From: Brachyspira murdochii DSM 12563
Lineage (GTDB): Bacteria > Spirochaetota > Brachyspiria > Brachyspirales > Brachyspiraceae
Direction of reading: 5' to 3'
DNA length: 64,000 nt
Assembly (NCBI RefSeq): GCF_000092845.1
Contig: NC_014150.1
Coordinates: 1,054,001 to 1,118,000, forward strand
Shown piece after piece: positions 55,127 to 63,847 of this stretch. The notes under the pieces were generated by a model. It was given only the letters and a program-made list of their open reading frames with translations. It had not been told where the DNA came from and searched no databases. Within the stretch, counting starts at the first letter, position 1. The number at the start of each line of letters is the position of its first letter. The position numbers were made by a program, and so were the translations under genes.

Positions 55127-57391
55127 ATGAAATACAAACCTCAAACAAAAGAAGAATTAAAAAAATTAGTGGAAGATAAAAGTATTAATCTTGGAAGCAT
55201 TGATACAAGTTTAATAACAGATATGAGCGAATTATTTAGAAGTAGTGAAAGAGAAGATTTTTCAGGTATAGAAACTTGGGACGTATCTAATGTTGAAGAT
55301 ATGAGCAGTATGTTTAAAGGATGCAAAGAATTTAATCAGCCTCTAAATAACTGGAATACCAATAAAGTTAAAGATATGTCGAGAATGTTTGAGAGCTGTT
55401 CTAACTTTAATCAGCCTTTGGATAAATGGGACACTTCTAATGTTAGCAGTATGAACAACATGTTTCAAGAATGCAAATCTTTTAATCAAGACATTAGTAA
55501 TTGGAATGTTTCAAAAGTAACAAATATGAATTCTATGTTTAATGGGTGTACAAGCTTTAATCAAAATATAAGTAATTGGAATATAAAGAGCGTAAAATAT
55601 ATGATTTCTATGTTTGCTAATGCTTCATCTTTTAATCAGGATTTAAATAATTGGGATATAAGCAAGGTAAAAAGTATTAGTTTTATATTTAATCGTGCTA
55701 ATAGTTTTAAAATAATTCCTTATAAATGGAATTTTGATCATATAAAAGAAGATATTGATTATATATTACCAGAAGAAATGCTTGATGAAATATATTCTAA
55801 AAAAGAACCTATTAATTTGTTATGCTATTTATTTTATGATAAATATTATGAAGATAAAAATTTACAAAAAGTAGATGTTAAATTGTGGCATAAGACTTTA
55901 AAAAATTCAATTAATAAAAAAATTATTTCTTTTGTTTCAAAATTAGAAAAAGATTTTGAAAATGAACTTAAAAATGAAATAGAAGATCATTCTAATAAAA
56001 TAATTTTTCAAAATATTGAAGAAGCAGAAGAATATGTTAATAATAATTATGATAAGTCATTTGATAAAAGTATAAAATTTATAGATGATAAATATACTAT
56101 CTTTACTAAAGACAGAAAAACAAAAATAAGTTTAAATATGATTAGATTTATTTACGGAAGTTATTTAAAAGTGAAAGATAATGTTGTAAGATTAGAAATT
56201 ATTGATGATATTATTAATTTGCTTGATATAGAAAGTTTTAGAAATGCATCTTATGAAATATTTTTAAGCGACAGAAGTAAATTAGCTTCAAGAATTATTT
56301 GCGGGTTATATGGAGATGGTAAAATAGTAGAAGATTATGTAAAAAGTTTAAAAAAAGAGTTTTATCCTCGTTCATACTATGTTTATATTTTAGCTTTAAA
56401 TAAAAATAAATATGCATTAAGATTACTTTGCGAGACATCTTTAAAATCAAAAATAGAAAGCATAAAAAATGCAGCCGAATTAGCACTTGAAACTATAGCT
56501 AATAGAATGAAAGTTGAAAGATATGAATTAGATGATTTATTAGTTCCTGATTTTAATCTTGATAAGAATGGCGAGAGGATAGTATATGCTGAAGATAAAG
56601 AATATAAACTTTTTATTGATGATAATATGGAGCTTCATATTATGCATAATAATAAAGAATTAAAAACAGCACCTAAAACTTTTTCTAAAGAGTTAAAATC
56701 AGAAATAACTTTTATTAAAAAAGAGATAAAAAACATTGTAAAAAGTCAAAGAGATAAAATGATATATCTTTTAATGAATGGAAGAAAATATTCTTATAAT
56801 TTTTGGAAATCTGTTTATATAGATAATTATTTTTTTAATGTGTATGCTGTTAAATTAATTTGGAACTTATATGATGAAAATAATTTGTTTTTAACAACAT
56901 TCAGATATTTAACTGATGGAAGTTTTACTGATTATAATGATAATGAAGTAAAAATCAATGAAAATAATTCTATTAGTTTAGCATATGTAAAAGAAATGGA
57001 TAATGATATTATAGAGAAATGGAAAAAGCAATTATCAGATTATGAGATTGTTCAGCCTATTAATCAATTAAGAGTTATTGATGATTTAGAAAAAGAATTT
57101 TATTCATTTAATGATGAGTATAAATTATCTAATTTAAAAAATTTTGTTAATAAATATCCTTTTAATGAATATTATGAAGATTATTACACAATAGATGGAT
57201 ATAAATTTGAAGAGAAAGTAAGCAGTTTAGTATTAGATATATCAACAAATGGTATTAGCAGAGATAATGCTAATTTTGGAGATATGATAGAAATAGTATT
57301 AAAAATATTAAATATATCAGAAAATAATAAAGATTTAGTTGATAGATTTATGTTTGGTTGTATTTTAATGCTTGAAAATTTGGTACAATAA
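55127..57391 (+). CDS. DUF285 repeats fused to a DUF4132-like (MolR-type) domain
   Basis: 754 residues. Residues 1-190 match the cap and about six 25-residue repeats of the neighbouring proteins, nearly identical to 52682 at the start. From about residue 200 the sequence changes: helical, HEAT-like stretches (about 290-465, e.g. VVRLEIIDDIINLLDIESFRNASYEIFL and NKYALRLLCETSLKSK) and then RMKVERYELDDLLVPDFNLDKNGER, MIYLLMNGRKYSYNFWKSVYI and AVKLIWNLYDENNLFLTTFRYLTDGSF. The last part resembles the DUF4132 domain found in MolR/WGR-type proteins. No signal peptide. I know of no established function for that domain. A 70-bp repeat array begins 5 bases after the stop. Confidence 0.82.
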   Translation: MKYKPQTKEELKKLVEDKSINLGSIDTSLITDMSELFRSSEREDFSGIETWDVSNVEDMSSMFKGCKEFNQPLNNWNTNKVKDMSRMFESCSNFNQPLDKWDTSNVSSMNNMFQECKSFNQDISNWNVSKVTNMNSMFNGCTSFNQNISNWNIKSVKYMISMFANASSFNQDLNNWDISKVKSISFIFNRANSFKIIPYKWNFDHIKEDIDYILPEEMLDEIYSKKEPINLLCYLFYDKYYEDKNLQKVDVKLWHKTLKNSINKKIISFVSKLEKDFENELKNEIEDHSNKIIFQNIEEAEEYVNNNYDKSFDKSIKFIDDKYTIFTKDRKTKISLNMIRFIYGSYLKVKDNVVRLEIIDDIINLLDIESFRNASYEIFLSDRSKLASRIICGLYGDGKIVEDYVKSLKKEFYPRSYYVYILALNKNKYALRLLCETSLKSKIESIKNAAELALETIANRMKVERYELDDLLVPDFNLDKNGERIVYAEDKEYKLFIDDNMELHIMHNNKELKTAPKTFSKELKSEITFIKKEIKNIVKSQRDKMIYLLMNGRKYSYNFWKSVYIDNYFFNVYAVKLIWNLYDENNLFLTTFRYLTDGSFTDYNDNEVKINENNSISLAYVKEMDNDIIEKWKKQLSDYEIVQPINQLRVIDDLEKEFYSFNDEYKLSNLKNFVNKYPFNEYYEDYYTIDGYKFEEKVSSLVLDISTNGISRDNANFGDMIEIVLKILNISENNKDLVDRFMFGCILMLENLVQ

Positions 57392-57395
57392 TAAA

Positions 57396-57779
57396 TTAGA
57401 TATTAATAGCGTAGGCGAATATAACAATAACGAATGAGCCGAAGCATCTAATAACTGAAAAGTTATTAGATATTAATAGCGTAGGCGAATATAACAATAA
57501 CAAATGAGCCGAAGCATCTAATAACTGAAAAGTTATTAGATATTAATAGCGTAGGCGAATATAACAATAACAAATGAGCCGAAGCATCTAATAACTGAAA
57601 AGTTATTAGATATTAATAGCGTAGGCGAATATAACAATAACAAATGAGCCGAAGCATCTAATAACTGAAAAGTTATTAGATATTAATAGCGTAGGCGAAT
57701 ATAACAATAACAAATGAGCCGAAGCATCTAATAACTGAAAAGTTATTAGATATTAATAGCGTAGGCGAATATAACAATA
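57396..57779 (+). repeat. 70-bp direct tandem repeat array, each full unit with a perfect hairpin
   Basis: The unit is exactly 70 bp: the marker GTAGGCGAAT recurs at 57411, 57481, 57551, 57621, 57691 and 57761. Units are virtually identical; the first has CGAATGAG where later ones have CAAATGAG. Each complete unit carries inverted arms ATCTAATAACT and AGTTATTAGAT around the tetraloop GAAA, an 11-base perfect stem (first at 57446-57471, then every 70 bases, five in all). The array fills the gap between the DUF4132-like gene and the start codon of the next gene, breaking off in the sixth unit. No frame stays open through it. Confidence 0.95.
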
Positions 57780-59621
57780 ATGGAAAAGAAAATGGAAAAA
57801 CAATTTAAACCAAAAAATAAAGAAGAATTACAAAAATTAGTACAAGATAAAAACATATATTTGGGTGATATTGATACTAGTTTAATTACTGATATGAGCA
57901 GATTATTTGAAAATAGTAAGAGAGAAAATTTTGATGGAATTGAAACTTGGGATACATCTAATGTTACAGATATGTCAGATATGTTTATGGGGGCTGTAAA
58001 CTTTAATTCAAATATAAATAATTGGAATGTTTCAAAAGTTACTAATATGTTTGGAATATTTGCAAGTGCTAAAAACTTTAATCAGCCATTAAATGATTGG
58101 AATGTATCTAATGTAACAAATATGGAATTTATGTTTTCTGAAGCCAAAAATTTTAATCAGCCTTTAGATAAGTGGGATACTTCTAAAGTTATCAGTATGA
58201 GATGTATGTTTTATAAAGCTGTAAATTTCAATCAGGATTTAAATAATTGGGATACCTCTAATGTAGAAAATATGCAAAGTATGTTTTCAAAGGCTTATAA
58301 TTTTAATCAGGCTCTTAATAATTGGAATGTCAGCAAAACAGAAAAAATGCTTGGTATGTTTGAGAATGCTTATAATTTTAATCAGCCGCTTGATAAATGG
58401 GATACTTCTAATGTTTTATTTATGAACTATATGTTTTTTAATGCGAAAAGTTTTAATCAGGATATTGGAAACTGGAATGTCTTTAATGCAATTAGTATGT
58501 CATATATGTTTAGTGGTGCTGAAAGTTTTAATCATTCTATAGAAAATTGGATTATTAATGAGGCTTGTTTTATTAATGATATTTTATCAGGTGCTTCTTC
58601 TTTTAAGAATGTGAAGTCTATATTAAATATATATTTTCTTTCCAAAGGAAATGATAGAAAAAAACTTTTATTAATGCTTGAAAACTGCGATATAAAAGAA
58701 GTGTATAAAGAAGTTATAAAATATAATAAACTTAAAGATTTTATTAAAAAACTTGAAAATACTTATTATGATGAATTAAAGGAATTAATTGAAAAGAAAG
58801 AAGATATTATAAAAGAACATAAAAAATTAAAGGCTAATAATATAAAATTAAAAGAAAATGAAAAATATAAACCTAAAGATAAAATAGAATTATTAAAATT
58901 AATAAAAGAAAAAATAAAATTTAATAAAATAGATACTAGCTTAATAACTGACATGTCTGGATTATTTCAAAACTCAAAACTTAAAAAATTTGACGGCATT
59001 GAAACTTGGGACACTTCAAACGTAGAAGATATGCATAACATATTTAGAGGAGCTATGTATTTTAATCATAATATAGAAAATTGGAATGTATCTAATGTTA
59101 TTAATATGGAATATATGTTTTCAGGCTGTACTAGATTCAATCAGCCTCTTAATAATTGGGACGTTTCTAATGTAAAGTATATGAGTTTTATGTTTTCAGA
59201 TTGTGCAAGTTTTGACAGTGATTTAAGCAGATGGAATACATCTAATGTAGAAATAATGAGTTTTATGTTTAAAAGTGCTTATTCTTTTAATCAGGATATT
59301 TCTAAATGGAATGTAAGCAAAGTAAAATATGCAGATGCTATGTTTAAAGATGCTAAGAGTTTTAATCAGCCTTTAAATGATTGGGATATGAGTAATATTA
59401 AATCTATAAACGGAATGTTTCATAGTGCTTCAAATTTCAATCAGCCTTTAGATAAATGGAATCTATCTAATATTAAAAATATATCATTTGCATTTTATAA
59501 CTGCTCAAATTTTAATCAGGATTTAGAATCTTGGAAATTGTCAAATGATGTTAATATGAAATATGCCTTTTCAGATTCGCTTATAGAAAAAAAACCTCCT
59601 TCTTGGTATGTAGACATATAG
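57780..59621 (+). CDS. DUF285/BspA-type repeat protein, two-module
   Basis: 613 residues: two caps (NKEELQKLVQDKNIYLGDIDTSLITDMSRLF; KIELLKLIKEKIKFNKIDTSLITDMSGLF), each followed by 25-residue repeats (FNQPLNDWNVSNVTNMEFMF and so on) with a helical linker between modules (DIKEVYKEV, FIKKLENTYYDELKELIEKKEDIIKEHKKL, about 300-355). No signal peptide. The ATG at 57780 is the first base after the repeat array, and there is no proper ribosome site before it; the ATG at 57792 has only GGAAAAGA upstream. So its expression may depend on the array or may have been damaged by it. It ends SWYVDI, like the SWYKD end of 52682. Confidence 0.88.
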   Translation: MEKKMEKQFKPKNKEELQKLVQDKNIYLGDIDTSLITDMSRLFENSKRENFDGIETWDTSNVTDMSDMFMGAVNFNSNINNWNVSKVTNMFGIFASAKNFNQPLNDWNVSNVTNMEFMFSEAKNFNQPLDKWDTSKVISMRCMFYKAVNFNQDLNNWDTSNVENMQSMFSKAYNFNQALNNWNVSKTEKMLGMFENAYNFNQPLDKWDTSNVLFMNYMFFNAKSFNQDIGNWNVFNAISMSYMFSGAESFNHSIENWIINEACFINDILSGASSFKNVKSILNIYFLSKGNDRKKLLLMLENCDIKEVYKEVIKYNKLKDFIKKLENTYYDELKELIEKKEDIIKEHKKLKANNIKLKENEKYKPKDKIELLKLIKEKIKFNKIDTSLITDMSGLFQNSKLKKFDGIETWDTSNVEDMHNIFRGAMYFNHNIENWNVSNVINMEYMFSGCTRFNQPLNNWDVSNVKYMSFMFSDCASFDSDLSRWNTSNVEIMSFMFKSAYSFNQDISKWNVSKVKYADAMFKDAKSFNQPLNDWDMSNIKSINGMFHSASNFNQPLDKWNLSNIKNISFAFYNCSNFNQDLESWKLSNDVNMKYAFSDSLIEKKPPSWYVDI

Positions 59622-59732
59622 AAATAAGAAATTGACTTAAGATTATATAATACAAAAATCTATCAGTAAACATATAAGAATTTATTATTATAACCTTAAT
59701 TAAACTGCAATAAAAAATTATAATAAATAGCT

Positions 59733-59756
59733 GGAATTATAAAAACTCCAGCCATT
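59733..59756 (-). terminator. probable terminator of the DAHP synthase gene
   Basis: GCTGGA and TCCAGC pair across an A-rich loop near 59733-59753. On the - strand the hairpin is followed by TATTTATTATAATTTTTT, a weak T-rich tail. It lies about 20 bases past the stop codon at 59772. Confidence 0.6.
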
Positions 59757-59771
59757 AAAAAATATTATAAA

Positions 59772-60824
59772 TTACTTAGTATAAATTTTTCCGCCATGAC
59801 GTTCTTTTATTTTATTTACTGTTTCGCTCATCATATTAACAGACTCCATAATATCCTCAAAAACATCAGGTTTTATTGACTGAGCCCCATCGCATAAAGC
59901 ATGTTCAGGATCATTATGTACCTCTATGATCATACCGTCAGCACCAGCAGCAAGAGCAGCAAGAGTAAGAGGAAGTGCCATCCAAGATTTACCGCTGGCA
60001 TGCGAAGGATCTCCTATAACAGGTAAATGGCTCATTCTCTTTATAACAGGTATAGCAGAAACATCAAAAGTATTTCTAGTATATGTTTCAAAAGTTCTTA
60101 TTCCTCTTTCGCATAATACTACATTGCTGTTGCCTTTATCAAGTATATATTCAGCACTCATAAGCCATTCTTCCATAGTATTTGCAAGTCCTCTTTTTAG
60201 AAGTATAGGTTTATTTAATTTACCTACTTCTTTTAAAAGCTCGAAATTCTGCATGTTTCTTGCCCCAATCTGAATCATGTCCACTGTATTTTCAAACTCT
60301 TCTAAATGTCTTATTGATACTATCTCGCTTACTATAGGAATACCTACTTCTTCTCTTGCTAATTTCAATATTTTAAGTCCGTCTAAAGCAAGCCCTTGGA
60401 AAGCATAAGGTGAAGTTCTAGGTTTGAAAGCCCCTCCTCTAAGTATTGAAGCTCCGGCAGCTTTTACGCTTTTAGCAATATTAATAACCTGCTCCTCGCT
60501 TTCAACAGAACAAGGACCTGCTATTATAACAGGTTTAGCTCCGCCTATTTTTACTCCGCTTACATCAACAATAGTATCTTCTTTTTTGAAAGCTCTGTTT
60601 GCTCTTTTGAAAGGCTCCTGAACTTTTAATACTCTAGCAACACCGGGTAAAGTAGCCATTAATTCTCTGTCAACTTTTGAAGTATCGCCTACTATACCTA
60701 TAACAGTACAGTCAACCCCTACTATCTTATTAGTACCAAGTCCTGCTTCAATAAGTCTTTCTGTTATATTGTTTATATATTCTTCTTTAGCATTTGGTTT
60801 CATTACGATTATCATATTAGTCAA
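59772..60824 (-). CDS. aroF: 3-deoxy-7-phosphoheptulonate (DAHP) synthase, class I beta type
   Basis: This enzyme condenses PEP and erythrose-4-phosphate as the first step of the shikimate pathway. The 350 residues have an N-terminal ferredoxin-like regulatory domain (about 1-75, MIIVMKPNAKEEYINNITERLIEAGL...LPGVARVL) and then the barrel: KPVIIAGPCSVESEEQVINIAKSVKAAGASILRGGAFKPRTSPYAFQG, IQIGARNMQNFELL, KPILLKRGLANTMEEW, LCERGIRTFETYTRNTFD and GDPSHASGKSWM. The N-terminal domain suggests feedback control by an aromatic amino acid. The ATG three codons later is also possible. Confidence 0.96.
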   Translation of the reverse strand: MTNMIIVMKPNAKEEYINNITERLIEAGLGTNKIVGVDCTVIGIVGDTSKVDRELMATLPGVARVLKVQEPFKRANRAFKKEDTIVDVSGVKIGGAKPVIIAGPCSVESEEQVINIAKSVKAAGASILRGGAFKPRTSPYAFQGLALDGLKILKLAREEVGIPIVSEIVSIRHLEEFENTVDMIQIGARNMQNFELLKEVGKLNKPILLKRGLANTMEEWLMSAEYILDKGNSNVVLCERGIRTFETYTRNTFDVSAIPVIKRMSHLPVIGDPSHASGKSWMALPLTLAALAAGADGMIIEVHNDPEHALCDGAQSIKPDVFEDIMESVNMMSETVNKIKERHGGKIYTK

Positions 60825-61179
60825 TCTCCTAAATTTAAAATATTATATTAGATGTTTTCAGTTTATTATCATACTGGTATTAAAAAAATTTAATTTTATA
60901 TATGTTGGTTTGTGAAAAAAATAGAATATACTGGCGTCTTAAACGCCAAAAAAACTAAAAAAGAATGCAAAGCAAAAAGAGTTACTTATGATATTTGAAA
61001 TAATTTTACCTTTCATAGTAAAATATTATATATAAAAATTAATAAAAGTCAAGTAGAATATGTACAATTAATATATTAAAAATAAATAATCATAAATTAA
61101 ATAAATTCATTGATTTTATTGTAAAATATTATAGAATAAGTAAAAATATATCTAAAATAATTTTTTAAGGCGGTATGTT
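60825..61179. other. 355-base gap upstream of glycogen phosphorylase
   Basis: The stretch is A/T-rich and contains no credible gene. It includes a promoter-like TTGGTT / TATACT pair, a small hairpin and a second, weaker promoter-like pair, TTGATT at 61110-61115 and TAGAAT at 61132-61137, 16 bases apart and about 40 bases before the ATG at 61180. It should also hold the promoter of the divergent DAHP synthase gene. Confidence 0.5.
60905..60947 (+). promoter_or_regulatory. candidate promoter followed by a hairpin, upstream of glgP
   Basis: TTGGTT at 60905-60910 and TATACT at 60927-60932 are 16 bases apart. Immediately after, GGCGT (60933-60937) and ACGCC (60943-60947) can pair around a 5-base loop, so the hairpin would lie at the expected 5' end of the RNA. 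It is about 230 bases before the glgP start, which leaves a long leader with no visible riboswitch. Confidence 0.35.
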
Positions 61180-63741
61180 ATGAAATTAAATAAATATATG
61201 GTTTCGCCATCTGTACCAAAAGAATTGGAGCCACTTATAGAAATTACTAAAAACTTTTGGTGGTGCTGGAATCAGAAAGCAGTAACTTTATTAAGAACAA
61301 TAGATATTGATAACTGGGATAAAAGAGATCATAATCCAATAAGAGTACTTGGAGAATCTTTACAGGAACGTTTTGATGCTATGCTTCAGGACGATGCTGC
61401 TATGATGAGTTTAGCAGAAGTTTATGATGAGTTCAAAACTTACATGAAACAGGAAACTTGGTATGATAGTTTAAGCGAAGATAAAAAAGCTCCTAATGAA
61501 AAAATAGCTTATTTTTCTTTTGAATATGGTTTGCATGAATCTTTACCTAATTATTCCGGCGGTCTTGGTATATTATCCGGTGATCACTTAAAATCTGCTA
61601 GTGATTTGGGACTTCCTTTGGTAGCTATGGGACTATTATATAGAAAAGGTTATTTCAGACAATATTTAAATGCTGACGGCTGGCAGCAGGAATATGATAT
61701 AGAAAATGATTTCTTTAACTTAGCTTTAGAAAAAGTTTTAGATAAAAACGGCGAAACTATGAAGGTAGATGTTGATTTACCCGGCAGAAAAGTTTATGCT
61801 CAAATATGGAAAGCAAATGTAGGAAGAATAGAACTTTACTATTTAGATGCCAACATAGAAGAAAACAGCGTTGAAGACAGAGATATTACAGCTCAGCTTT
61901 ACGGCGGTAATTTGGAAACTAGAATACAGCAGGAAATACTTTTAGGTATAGGCGGAGTAAAAGCATTAGAAAAATTGGGTATTAAACCTACAATTTATCA
62001 TATGAATGAAGGACACAGTGCTTTTCTTTCTTTAGAGAGAATAAGACAGTTAATGGAAAATAATCATTTAGATAAAAATACAGCAAGAGAAGTTGTATAT
62101 AGTTCAAATATATTTACAACTCATACTCCTGTGCCTGCTGGTAATGATATATTCCCTATAGATATGGTTCAGAAATATTTTTATGAATATGTTAAGCATA
62201 TAGATATGAGTATGGACGAGTTTATAAGACTAGGAAGAATTAATCCAGATGATCAAAAAGAAAGTTTCTGTATGACTGTTCTTGCTCTTAATTTGTCAGC
62301 TGAAAATAACGGAGTAAGCGAGCTTCATGGACATGTATCCAGAGCTATGTGGAAAGATATATGGAAAGGTGTTCCTGTTAATGAACTTCCTATAGATTCT
62401 ATTACTAACGGAATTCACACTTTAAGCTGGATATCTTTTGATATGCAGAACTTACTTGACAGATATTTAGGTCCTCGTTGGAGAACTAAACCTTTAGAAT
62501 ATGAAATTTGGGAGAGAGTTCAAAAAATACCTGATGCAGAACTCTGGAGAACTCATGAAAGAAGAAAAGAAAGACTTATTGATTTCTGCCGTGAAAGATT
62601 AAAGGCTCAAATTACAAACAGAGGATTTACAAAAAAAGAAATAGAACATGCTGAACAGATACTTTCTCCTGAAGCCTTAACAATAGGCTTTGCAAGAAGA
62701 TTTGCTACATATAAAAGAGGTACTTTGCTTTTCAAAGATTTGGAAAGATTAAAAAAGATAATTAATAATTCTGAAAGACCAGTACAAATAATATTTGCAG
62801 GTAAAGCTCACCCGCATGATAATGGCGGTAAAGAATTGATAAGAAATATTGCCGAGATTTGCAGAAGAGAAGATTTCAGAGATCATATAGTATTTTTAGA
62901 AGACTATGATATAAATGTAGCCAGATATATGGTTCAGGGTGTAGATGTATGGCTTAACAACCCTAGAAGACCTTTAGAAGCAAGCGGTACAAGCGGCATG
63001 AAAGTTCCGCCAAACGGAGGATTAAACTTCAGTGTATTAGACGGCTGGTGGGACGAGGCTTATGACGGACAAAACGGATGGGCTATTGGCAACAGAGAAG
63101 AGTATACTGACTTGGAATATCAAGATGAGGTTGAAAGTAAAGCTCTCTATAATGTATTAGAAAATGAAATTATACCTCTATTCTATGAAAGAGGAAGAGA
63201 TGATATACCTAGACAATGGGTTGCTGCTATGAAATGGAGTATGCAGACTGTTTGTCCGGTATTTTCTACTAATAGAATGGTTGCCGATTACTTCCATAAG
63301 TTCTACAACAATGCAAGCAAAAGATATCTTAATATGACTGAAAATGAATTTGCTAAAGCTAAAGATTTGAAAACTTGGAAGCAGGATATATTCTCTAAAT
63401 GGTCTAAAGTATCATTTGAAAATACTATATCTGAAATGCCTTCAAGAAACTTAAAAGTAGGAAGCAAATTTGAAGTAAAAACTATAGTTAATTTGGGCGA
63501 TATAGCTCCGGATTCTGTAAGAGTAGAACTTTACTATGGTAAATTAAGCATGAAAGAAGATATATTAGATCCAGTTACAGTTGAGATGAAGCATTCTGCT
63601 GATTTAGGAAACGGAAGACATTCATTCTCTGGAACTTTGGAATGCATAAACAGCGGTCAAAGCGGTTATGCTATAAGAATGTATCCATATCATAAAGATT
63701 TGAGCTACAAATTTGATATGAAGCTAATTATATGGGGTTAA
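61180..63741 (+). CDS. glgP: alpha-glucan (glycogen) phosphorylase
   Basis: 853 residues of the GT35 family, which releases glucose-1-phosphate from glycogen or maltodextrin. The N-terminal DUF3417-type region (PLIEITKNFWWCWNQKAVTLLRTIDIDNW) marks the bacterial/archaeal subgroup. The catalytic part has FSFEYGLHESLPNYSGGLGILSGDHLKSASDLGLPL, YHMNEGHSAFLSLERIR, ARRFATYKRGTLLF and EASGTSGMKVPPNGGLNFSVLDGWWDEAY, which holds the PLP-binding Lys (GMK). A shorter C-terminal beta-rich end follows. TAAGGCGG lies before the ATG. With the GH13 enzyme it could form an intracellular glycogen-use route. Confidence 0.96.
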   Translation: MKLNKYMVSPSVPKELEPLIEITKNFWWCWNQKAVTLLRTIDIDNWDKRDHNPIRVLGESLQERFDAMLQDDAAMMSLAEVYDEFKTYMKQETWYDSLSEDKKAPNEKIAYFSFEYGLHESLPNYSGGLGILSGDHLKSASDLGLPLVAMGLLYRKGYFRQYLNADGWQQEYDIENDFFNLALEKVLDKNGETMKVDVDLPGRKVYAQIWKANVGRIELYYLDANIEENSVEDRDITAQLYGGNLETRIQQEILLGIGGVKALEKLGIKPTIYHMNEGHSAFLSLERIRQLMENNHLDKNTAREVVYSSNIFTTHTPVPAGNDIFPIDMVQKYFYEYVKHIDMSMDEFIRLGRINPDDQKESFCMTVLALNLSAENNGVSELHGHVSRAMWKDIWKGVPVNELPIDSITNGIHTLSWISFDMQNLLDRYLGPRWRTKPLEYEIWERVQKIPDAELWRTHERRKERLIDFCRERLKAQITNRGFTKKEIEHAEQILSPEALTIGFARRFATYKRGTLLFKDLERLKKIINNSERPVQIIFAGKAHPHDNGGKELIRNIAEICRREDFRDHIVFLEDYDINVARYMVQGVDVWLNNPRRPLEASGTSGMKVPPNGGLNFSVLDGWWDEAYDGQNGWAIGNREEYTDLEYQDEVESKALYNVLENEIIPLFYERGRDDIPRQWVAAMKWSMQTVCPVFSTNRMVADYFHKFYNNASKRYLNMTENEFAKAKDLKTWKQDIFSKWSKVSFENTISEMPSRNLKVGSKFEVKTIVNLGDIAPDSVRVELYYGKLSMKEDILDPVTVEMKHSADLGNGRHSFSGTLECINSGQSGYAIRMYPYHKDLSYKFDMKLIIWG

Positions 63742-63768
63742 TACTCAAAGGGTAACTTATATAAAATT

Positions 63769-63802
63769 GGGCTTAGACTTGAAAGTTTAAGCCCTTTTTA
63801 TT
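63769..63802 (+). terminator. rho-independent terminator of glgP
   Basis: GGGCTTAGACTT (63769-63780) pairs with AAGTTTAAGCCC (near 63783-63794, one mismatch) and is followed by TTTTTATTATT. It lies about 28 bases beyond the stop codon. Confidence 0.85.
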
Positions 63803-63847
63803 ATTAATTAATAAAAATACAATAAATAAAATATTTAGGAATATGTT

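Noticed and set aside
57396-57779. CRISPR array
   Set aside because: The entire 70-bp unit is repeated, with no unique spacers, and no cas genes are present.
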